NCBI GenBank assembly: GCA_958450365.1
Contig: CAUEEP010000267.1
Coordinates: 1-64,000 of the forward strand
Direction: 5' to 3'
Length of the DNA stretch: 64,000 nt
Source of the DNA: Mesorhabditis belari
Lineage: Eukaryota; Nematoda; Chromadorea; Rhabditida; Rhabditidae
The translations under genes were made by a program, and so were the position numbers. Shown here in pieces: positions 36,684 through 47,731 of the stretch (positions are counted from its first letter, which is position 1; each line of letters starts with the position of its first letter). The notes beneath the pieces were generated by a model. The model did not search any database, had not been told where the DNA came from, and saw nothing but the letters and a program-made list of their open reading frames with translations.

Positions 36684-39600
36684 GTAAGCTATCAATTGCA
36701 GATAAAAAGCTAAATTTGAGCAATAAGCAAGGCTTTCAGCATTTAATCCTCCTATTGAGCTTGGGAAAAAGGTGTAGAGATTTACATTTGAATTTGTTGA
36801 AATATTGGGTTGGGGAGAATGAGTCGGCGCCGAAAATCAAAAAAATGTCTAAAGCTTCTATTCGACTTCGTCAAATAATATGCGTTTGATATCAGTAGAA
36901 TGGTTAACTAATTCTCTACAAAATGACATTTAAAAGAAAATTCAAACAGCGCCTCCGCTCAAGAAAAAGCCATTTTTTCACAAAAACTACAAACTGTCAT
37001 CTAGAAAAAACCATTGGTGGGATCTTCCTGCAAATTTGGCAACTTAAGTAATTGAATGTGCTCTATCTTTTTTATATAAACACCAAAGAAGGTTTATGTG
37101 AAAGAAACTGTTCAAATGATGAGTCGGACTCTTTGCCATTTTAACCAGCTGCGTTTGGAAGTTCATAAACTCCACGAAAGAAAAGCTTTGTGGAATCTCT
37201 CAAAAGTGATTTTGTAGAGAAATAGTGGATCCTTTTGATGAAACCAAACGTATGTTTAAAGAAGGCTTTATGTGTGCAAAAAGTCCCTTTAAAGTTGGGC
37301 GCCGACTCATTCTCCCCAACCCAATATAATAGCTTTATCTAAAGTATGAATGGCTGGATTTTTAATCCAAATTCTTCATTCTTTTAAACCATTTAAGCCA
37401 CTTGTCAAAACAGTCAAGCTGATTGTGAGAAAAATTCGTGAAACGAGGCTAACTTTATGCAAATATCAGTTGTTGTTGCTAGATTATTGTCGCTAGATTT
37501 ACGAGTATCAAAAAGACTTGGGTTGAAAGGTAAATTCTGTCCGTTTCTCTGTTTTTTTGAAGTTCTTAAACTCAACCAATCTACACGTGTTATGGCTCAT
37601 TCGAAAGCTGAATTCAAGGCGGAACAAAGAGGAAAAACCGTTTTTAAATTCAGTTTTGAAGTTTTTACAGGCGTTTTAGTGAGCGCACAAGAGAGGTTTG
37701 TCAACTTATCCCCAGAAAATGCGATCGCCGACAGATTTGCACATGCCTATATGCATTCAATGCAAAAATTATGCTGATTCCGAATCTAAAAGAATTTTTT
37801 CGAAAAATCGAAGCCTCGACCCTTTTTAGAGCTCTGAAAGCGATGATCCGAGGGTCGAGGGTTCGACTCCGGGCGCGGCAGATTTTTAAAAAAATTTTGA
37901 AAGAAGAACAAGTTTTGTCTTTCCTAGGGTCATTTTCAACGCTGATTCCGAAAAATTTGGTTTCAGCCTAGGTTTCCGTGCTTAAAAAATGAAAAAAAAA
38001 TGCAGAAAGTTGAAAAACACCATTTTCGGATTCAAAATGCTACTAGTTTTCTCAGAGTTGACCAATTTTAATGTTTTGGGTTTTAAAAGAAACGCAAGAG
38101 TGTTGTTGACAAGAGTTACTATTTAGAATTAAGTAATTTGCTTGTGGCAGTGGGAATTCGGCTTTCAAAGAGAGTTCGTTTTAGCCGTTTTCCATAGAGA
38201 ATGACGATTTTTTTTCCAATAGATTGCAATTTTAAATCTATAATCTGTAATAATCTGCAAAATCTGTAAGACGGATTGCAAGAATTCTTTTAGATTCGGA
38301 ATCAGCATAGTTTTTTTTGCATTGAATGCATATAGGCATGTGCAAATCTGTCGGCGATCGCATTTTCTGATGGTAAGTTGACAAATCACTCTTGTGAGCT
38401 CACTAAAACGCCTGTAAAAACTTCAAAACTGAATTTAAAAACGGTTTTTCCTCTTTATTCCGCCTTGAATTCAGCTTTCGAATGAGCAATAAAACGTGTA
38501 GATTAGTTGAGTTTAAGAACTTCAAAAAAACAGAGAAACGGAAAGAATTTACCTTTCAAACCAAATATTTTTGACGCTCGTAAATCTAGCGACAACAATC
38601 TATTGGGTTGGGGAGAATGAGTCGGCGCCGAAAATCAAAGAAATTTCTAAAACTTCTCGCAGACTTCGTCAAATGAAAAGCGTTTGATATCAGTAGAAAG
38701 GTTAACTAATTCTCTACAAAATGACATTTAAAAGAGAACTCAAACAGCGCCTCAACTCAACAAAGGATCATTTTTTTTCACAAAATCGATAAACTGTCAT
38801 CTAGAGTAAACGGTTGGAGGGATCTTCCTGAAAATTTGGTAACTTATGTAATTGAGTGTGCTCTATCTTTTTTATATAAACACCAAAGGAGGTTTATGTG
38901 GAAGAAACTGTTCAAGCAATGAGTCGGACTTTTTGTCATTTTGATTAGCTGTGTTTGGGAATCCATAAAATCCCAAAAAAGAAAAGCTTTGTGGAATCTC
39001 TCAAAAGCCATTTTGTAAAGAAATAGTGGACCATTTTGATGAAACAAAACGTGTATTTAAAGAAGGTTTTATGGGTGCAAAAAGTTTCTTTAAATTTCGG
39101 CGCCGACTCATTCTCCCCAACCCAATAGCAACAGCAACTGATATTTGCATAAAGTTAGCCTCGTTTCACGAATTTTTCTCACAATCAGTTTGACTGTTTT
39201 GGCAAGTGGCTTAAATGGTTTAAAAGGTAGATTGGTTGAGTTTAAGAACGTCTCCCACAAAAAAAAGCGGACAGAACTTACCTCCCAACCCAATAACTAT
39301 CGATTTGACTTTGATGATCTCACTAAAACATTTAGATATTGGAAGCAACTTTCTAAACACATTAGCCGATCTCGCTGAGAACATTTTAACAAAAATTCAC
39401 CCAAAAGCCATTGATGACATTTTCTTCACTGGAGTTTCATATAGAAGCTATGTTGAGGTAAGGTGGGGGCAATTTTAAATCTAATTTCTTTCAGCAAGTG
39501 ATAAAACAAATGGAAAGAAAAGAAAAGAGCAACATTACGAGTCTTTTTGAGGTAACTTTATCAAAAAAGAAAAACAAAACAGTTTCCAAGTCCTTCAGGC

Positions 39601-42600
39601 AACAAACGAACTTGCATTCAACGAGCTGAGAATGGATGCATTGAAGGAATTCGAGCGATTGTGGAATCAGGTTTGGAGGTGAATGATCATAATCACTGTA
39701 ATTTTAGCAAAATGAAATTAATGCCTACTCGCCAATTGATCCCGAACTCTTCGAAGAGACTGGGAAAACGATTTTAGAGACTGTGACTCAAGTGAGGCCG
39801 TTTCATTAAGGCTTTGTGCTTAAAAGTCTAAACATAGCTTTTCGAAGGTATTTAATTCCTCATCTTTATGATGTTACGCTGTTTTTCATTAAGGAATTTA
39901 GTGTGTTTGGTGTTTTAGCAAATTTAAGCATAAAGAACATTCGAAATAGTTCAATTCATTGACATTGACTAGAAAAGAGTACTAGAACATCGTGGGATTC
40001 GAAACGAGAGCTAGTCCATTCGATAGAAAATCAAATAATCAAATAAGTTTTATTTCCTCCGGACTATAAATGTGATTTTCGTTATGTCAATTTTGTCAAT
40101 TTTCAAAGACAATTGTCAATGTCAATTTGTCAATGATGTCAATTTTTGGACAATCGCTACTGGATTTCAGACCTTTGCGATAACCTTAAAATACGGAGGC
40201 GAAGAAAAGAGGCAACGATTTGGGCAATTCATTCAACAACTTCGGGTAAAGCTTTGGTTTTTATAAAAAACTCGAATTCTCTCAGGAGCTGAATGTCGAA
40301 CGTGCTCAAATGAACTTTCTGCGGTTTCGCGATTTAAGGATTTCGGAAGCATATGACCGCGCTATGCAACTTTATCAAAGAGGAGTGCAAGTAGAGTTGG
40401 ACTTACGGATTTCATCCCCAACTGGGTCCGGTCAAAAGCCTACCTGCCTTACCTGCTTGAGTACTTGGGCTACTTGTATCCTGGTTACAAATCCTAGACT
40501 TTAAAAGGATAACAAACCAAGTCTAGCTGTAGCCCAAATGCTTTAAAATAATTGTAGCTTTAATTCTAGCGAAAAATCGTCAGCGGAGTTGACCCAGCAA
40601 CACCAGAAGAACTCCAAAACGTTCACAACAATGCCGTTCACGGAGCTATTGAATTTTTTGAGAACGGTACACAAATGGAATTTATAAACGATATTACAAA
40701 TAAATCGGAGCCTTTAGAAGCCAGCTCGTTCCCCAATTGCTCAACCATATTTGAGGAAAAGAAGCGGAAACTAGTTGCGAGCTTTAAGGTGAGAAAAAAA
40801 AATTGACAAAAGCAAAATCCACTTAGAACTCATTGACGAACACACTGCGAGAAGTCTCGATTCAAGCTATCAAAGATGTTTTCTATGATCTATGCGAAAC
40901 AATGCTACGGAATTACAGAGAAGAACTGGCGCAGGTCAATTTCAGTGCAAACTGAGCTTAAAATCAGTTAGACAGTGCTTTTTGTGCAATAAAAATCTCA
41001 AAAGCATCCTTCAATTTGTATCAGAAATTCTCTGTAGAAAATTATCGCAATTTTCGCAAAAGAAATTAAACTAGTTCGCGAAGCTACAGCTAAAATATAG
41101 CCGAGGCGATAACTGTAAAGTAAATTAAACTTTACAGCTTCGTCTTCGTCTCATCGACTCCGACGCCTTCCAAATCGAAACTCTTCTGAATCAAGAGAAT
41201 GAAAAATTTGCCGATTATAAAATGAGAGAAACCTTCCTGACGGTTCAAAATCTGAGTCAGAGATTCTCCATCATTCCAGTGGTGGACTTGAAGAAGTTTG
41301 CCGAGAATGTCTTGCAGACAGTATTGGATCCAATGATTAAGGTAATCTTTTGAAATATTTTGATTTTTAAGTCAATTCTTTTAGGCTTGTTCAGAGGATT
41401 TTCTGAAATCCATTCATTTTGATCAAGAAATCATATCGATACAGACTTCCGGGTTTCAACAAGCCGACATTCGGGCAAAGTTGACACAGCTTTTAGGTGA
41501 GTTTTGCGTTTTAACAACTGTTTATAGAGTGTGTTCCTCTTAAGTAAGACATTCTTAAAAGTACTATCAGTAAAAAAGTAGTTGTCGCATATTATTTAAC
41601 AATAAAAATGGCAAAAAATCTTGCGAAGCGCTTTATATACGGCTGTCACACAAGCTATTTAATCATTTGGCTGAGCATCTTATTTGGGAAAGTTTTATAC
41701 AAAAGGAAAACTGAATAGCTTGCAATTTCGCATCGTGCACCTCTCCAGACATTCTTCCAGTGGAAAACGCTCACTAACGTTCGCGTTTTCCACTGGAGAG
41801 GTTCACGTTTTCCGCGCAATCTAAGCCCCGCCCCTTTCTGCTGATGGCTGCGCACAGATGGACAGATGGACAGACGGATAGATGGACAGACGGACAGATG
41901 GACAGACGGACAGATGGACAGACGGACAGATGGACAGACGGACAGATGGACAGACGGACAGACGGATAGACGGACAGACGGATAGACGGACAGACGAATA
42001 GACAGATGGACAGACGGACAGATGGACAGACGGATAGACGGACAGACGAATAGACAGATGGACAGACGGACAGACGGACAGATGGACAGACGGACAGATG
42101 GATAGACGGATAGACGGACAGACGTCTCTTTTGCTTTATATATAGTAGATTATTTGTTTGCGAGGAACACACTGACTGTTTATCTCAAGGCTCAAACTGT
42201 GCTGCTGGCTATTTACCGTAATCAACAAGATAGTTTGGATTCTTTTAGTTCGTTAAAATCTGGATAAAGGCACTGTACCACCCTCGGCATTTCTTTCGAC
42301 CATTTTCCAATTCCACAATCAAATTGAACAATCACAGATCAAGATAAGATGAAAGCTGAGTTAGGGAATCATACCGACACACAAATAGACAATACAATGC
42401 TAAAATTTTTCACTTTTTAGTTTCAATCATTTCATATCCCCGTTTTTACAGTTGAGGTCCAAAACTCAAGGGAAACCACTCGTGAAACATTCAAACTATC
42501 CTTGGAAAGAACGAAAGAAATGGCGCTTTTGAAAGACAAAGTTCGGAAGACATTCGAAAAACAAGTTCTCGCAAAAGAGGCTCGAGAGCATGATATACAC

Positions 42601-45600
42601 CAAAAGCACGTTTTTTCTTTTTTTATAAAATTACTCAAATCTTTTCTAGGGGGTTACCGCAAATTCGTTGAGTCTTTGAGTATCGGCATTCATTTGAGAA
42701 ATATGCAAGCCCGAGTCGCCGTTTTTGTGGGAGACGAAGCGATTTGTATTCCGGCTGGGAATGGTAGTTTTTCGAGCTGAAGAGAGAATCAAAGAAAATT
42801 TAGGTCAAAACGTTTTCTCCGTGCCCTCGGAGCAAAGCGTCTTTTTGGATTCATTTCTTGGGTCTTCAGAAAGCAGCACAAGTATGATCTTTGCACAACG
42901 TTAGTTACGTTAGAAATTGAGCCCGAGTTCCAATTGGTATTGGGTTGTAAACCTGGCTTGAACCCAAATCCGAAACAATATTTATTGACAAACAAAAGAG
43001 CAGTTTAATGGAAATAGTCTCCATTATTTGCGATGACTTTCGCCCATTTTACTGGCAATTAGCGGATTCCCCTCTGATAGAAAATTTTTGATTTCGAGCC
43101 AATATAGTCTTGGAGTCACTTTTTGAGGTCTTCTCTATTTTGAAAGTGCTTTCCATCCAGGGAATGTTGCATCGATTGGAAAAGATGGTAAGCTGTAGAA
43201 CTGAGGTCAGGAGGGTAAGCTGTAGAACTGAGGTCAGGAGGGTAAGCTGTAGAACTGAGATCAGGAGAAAATGGTGGATGGGGTAAGAACTCCCAGTTCA
43301 ACTCGTGGATTGTTGAGCGGTCAACTTTACGGTATTTGAACTGGCGTTCTCGTGTTTAAGAATAATCTTTTTCAAATTCAGGCGCTTTTCCTTAAGTTTC
43401 TCATCAAGTTTTTGAGCTGGTCGCGCCTTCAAATTTGTTTTTAAAAATTGGCTAAAGTTAAATTGTTTGTAGGACTGGATAGCATTTTGAAATTTGCAAA
43501 TTAGCAAATTTGCTATTCATTAGACCTAGTTTCTCAGCGTTTTTCATTTTTAAATTTTAAAGAAAAGCCAGGGATAGCAACAAAGACGGAATGGTCCAAA
43601 TGGGTTGGTGAACTCAATAAAATGAATAGCTTCAATCGATTCGCCGACCTCGAAAACCCCTGGAGACAAATTTAGAGCTGAATATCTTTTTGTGTCATCA
43701 ACAAAACAAAAGGGAAATCAAAGGAGAAGAAAAACTTTGATCCCGAATTTGCTCGGATTTTTGCTACAATTCTGCATTTTAAAAAGACTTTAAAGCTTTA
43801 TTTTTATCTTGCTGATCAGCTGTCATCAGATCTTCTTTAGATAGACAATTAACCCGCGCCGGTGTGCTCTTTGAAATGGAAGAAATGTCACCAAGGACAA
43901 AGGCTTTAACAAGGCTTTTTCATGGATTAAATGTATGAACACGCCAAATCAGCTCTTTTATAATCTCTTAATTCACGCAACTACTACCAAATTTTAGCAA
44001 TCTTGCGAAGAATTTCTTGGAAGGCCGATTCACGAATGCGCATTCGCGATCCCAAGTTATCTCTGCGATTTGGAAAAGCTGGAGATACGGAAAGCTGCAA
44101 AAAGTGCTGGTCTTCGAGTTTGCTACGGCTTATCAGAGCCGGTGGCCGCTGCTCTGGCTTCTGGGATCAAGAATTCAAGCAACAAGTCAAAGTACATCAT
44201 GGTTTATCATTTGCGAGGTGGGTGAGCTTTGAAGGTTTCATTTTTTAACAGGGTTTATTCTAGTTTTGTCAGTTTTCAAGGCTCAAGTCCATGAAATTGT
44301 TAATGTTAATGTTAATGTTAATAAAAATTACCGTAATCTCGCTTATTTTGATTCAATAAAACAACTTTTTCAATCTACCAAATATGCAAATATTGTTTGT
44401 AAATCACTTGCAAGTTTGCTGATTTAGGTGACGGTGTTATCGTATCGATTCTCGAGATAAAAAAAGATCATTTCAAAGTGTTATCAACATCAAAAAGTAG
44501 CACCGGTAGTCAAGCTCTTGAAATAGAGTTGGCCGTTTATTTAATGAGAAAAATCAAAAAGGATTTCAACGAAACGCTCACTTTTGAACGAGCTCGTCGT
44601 CGACTTTTACTCGCATGCGAACAAGCAAAGATTGATTTGACTCAACACGAAACGGTTTATTAGATTTTTAAACTATTGGGTTGATGAATTGAAAACTGCC
44701 GGCTATTGTCATATGTGATAGTTTGAGCACTTTCTTCAAACGAAACCCATTTTGATGTCAATGGAAAAGTTGGGATGAACAAAGATGACAATTCTCCTTT
44801 TAAGTCACCTCTAGAAGTCCACTCTTTTAATATTTTTAATTTTTTGGAAAGATTCGAACAAAAGGAACAGCTACGAAAGCTACGAAGCTCCACCTCTTTT
44901 TCTGTGTAGATTTTTCGTAGCTGCCCCTTTTGTTTGAAATTCCTTACGAAGCTAAAAGCTAAAAGATATTCAGCTGAATGGGCAAAGGGGATACTCTGAA
45001 AGTATAGTTATATCGATCATTTCATTGTATCAAAGTTCGTTATCTCGAAATTCGACTGTATCTATAAAAGCCCGATGCTTATTGATAAATTTAGCCATAA
45101 GTTCCTTATTGATATTATTTTGTGGCTATATTAAGTAAAAACTCTGCTCCAGAAGGGATCACTATTGGGTTGGGTGAATTGAAAACTGCCGGCTATTGTC
45201 ATATGTCACAGTTTGAGCACTTTCTTCAAAAGAAACTCATTTTGGTGTCAATGGAAAAGTTGTAGAGAATCAAAAATCAAGCTTATATCCAAATTTTCAG
45301 AACGATTCAAAAACTGGTTTTCAAGAAAGGCAAGAAATTTACGAATTTTCACAAAACTTGCATTTTAAGCGAAACTACTAAGTGTATCTTTTTGGAAATT
45401 TGGCTATAAGCCTAATTTTTGATTCTCTACAACTTTTCTATTGACACCAAAACGGGTTTCTTTTGAAGAAAGTGCTCAAACTGGGACATCTCCAGTCTTC
45501 CATTTTTGAGTCTCACACTTGTCTCACACACAAACCAAAATCCTACTACGAAAGAGGAATCCACAAATTGCCTGTAAAATGGGCAGAAGTCGTCAATAAT

Positions 45601-47690
45601 AATGGAAATTATTCAACATAAAACCATGAATTCATTCCAAATAATTGGATTGAATTGATGGCTTTATGTTGAATAAATTTTAGTTCAAAGTCCGGCAGTT
45701 TTCAATTCACCAACCCAATAAGAATATAAATTTAGGCGTTAATCAACATTCCATCGTTGAAACTTTTTGACTTTAAAATCACGATCAAACGAAAGAAATT
45801 TGAATGGATTTGTCGGGACGTTTTTAAAGAAATGATAGCTCCGATAGATGTGGCTCTAAAAATGGCAAATCTAAAGGCAAAACAGGTTTGGCTGACTTTA
45901 ATTATGCATTTGATTTAAATCTGCATTTGATTTAAATCCACGGTTTGCTTATTTTCATGATTTAACAAGTAACTCGTTTCTTTTTTAGATTTCTTTTTCA
46001 GATTTCTTTTTCAGATTGACGACTTACTAGTACTTGGCCATTCGACTCAAATTCAGAGGATTCAAGAACTTTTGAAAAGCAAAGTGAAATGTGAACACAA
46101 AAGTGCTGTAAACTCGGATGAAATGGTGGTTGAAGGTGCGGCGATTCAGGTGAGTAATTCAGGTCTCTTTGTAAATTTGTTTGATTTAATTGCTCAGTGG
46201 AATCGGATTTAAGTTTCTAGTCAACAATGAATGACAACAATGAATGCATTGTTGTCATTCATTGTTGTCATTCATTATTGTCATTCATTGTTGTCATTCA
46301 TTGTTGACTAGAAACTTAAATCCGATTCCACTGAGCAATTAAATCAAACAAATTTACAAAGAGACCTGAATTATTGTAATTTCAGGCAGCTAAACTCGGA
46401 GGCTACATTTCAAAGCGCTTAACCCAGTTGAGTTTCCGAGATGCAACCGCTCTGTCATTGGGTGTCCGATTTCGAGGCAATCTCATGAAAGTTGTGATCC
46501 CGAAAGATTCACCGATTCCAATTTCAAAACAAATCACTTGCACAACAACGTACGATGGACAAAGCAGCATGGAGATACAGGTGAATTTCAAAAAGAACAA
46601 GTTACTCAAAAGAAATGTGTTTTTAGATCTATGAAGGTGAAAGAGCAATGGCATCAGCTAACAGATTGCTGGGGACTTTACAATATAAAATTCGTCGTGG
46701 AGAAAAGGGGTTCGTTCATGCGACTGTGAGTTTCAACGTGCATCGAAGAGGCGAATTGGAAGTGTTTATTGAGGATCCGCTCACAAACGACTCGAATTTT
46801 CTCTCACTTCGACAATTGCGAGATGGTTTTTATGAAGCGGTAAATTATTGTTTAAATGTGAACTTCACAGGATTAAGATAAAGTTTATGTACTAGACAAA
46901 ATTCCAAGCCGAACCTAATTCCACCTTCGTTTTCTTGACCAATTCTTGGCCGATTGCTCTGAAATTTTCTCTATAAGCTGAGAATGTCGATTTCTATTTG
47001 TAGAGAAAATTTCAGAGCAATCGGTCAAGAATTGGCCAAGAAAACAAAGGTGGAATTAGGTTTGGATTGGAATTTTCCCATTTCTAGTTAGCAGTATTGT
47101 ACCGTTGGGTCAAATCACGACTAGGGGAAAAGGGATATGTAAATTTGCGTGAACAAAAGTCACAAGAGTTGGCCAAGAAGGTGGAATTAGGTTCGGATTG
47201 GAATTTTCCTATGTCTGTACTCGTGCTCCTTAATATAATTCACCTCACCAGCCTTAAATTACGGGACTTTTACATAATTGTTCATACCTTAAGCTTAGGT
47301 GAGAGATAATTAAGAGATAAGAATGGATCTTGGTCTGAATTTTTAAATTTACAATTCTTAAATTTAGGATGAAGTCAAAAGAGTGATCCAAGAAGCAAAT
47401 AATCACGCTAAAGAGGATCAAGAATTCATCAAAAAAAACATTATACTGTCGGAGCTCGATGATTTGGCTTTTCAAATGGCAAATAATTTGAAAAGAGAGG
47501 TTTGTGAATTTTTAAGCTTAAATTTATTTCATGAAAATGACATTAAGCTTGAGTAGAGAGTTTCCAATTGAATCCTTGGGTTGCAGGCAAGGTCGCAGGC
47601 AAGCAAGCAAGCAAGTAGGCAAGCAAGCAAGCAAGTAGGCAAGTAGGCAAGCAAGCAAGTAGGCAAGCAAGCAAGCAAGCAAGCAAGTAG

Positions 47691-47731
<41 letters not shown>

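Noticed and set aside
41774..42172. VCPSVRLS-type repeat ORF
   Set aside because: It is a by-product of the 8-bp GGACAGAC minisatellite in the element at 41529-42174.
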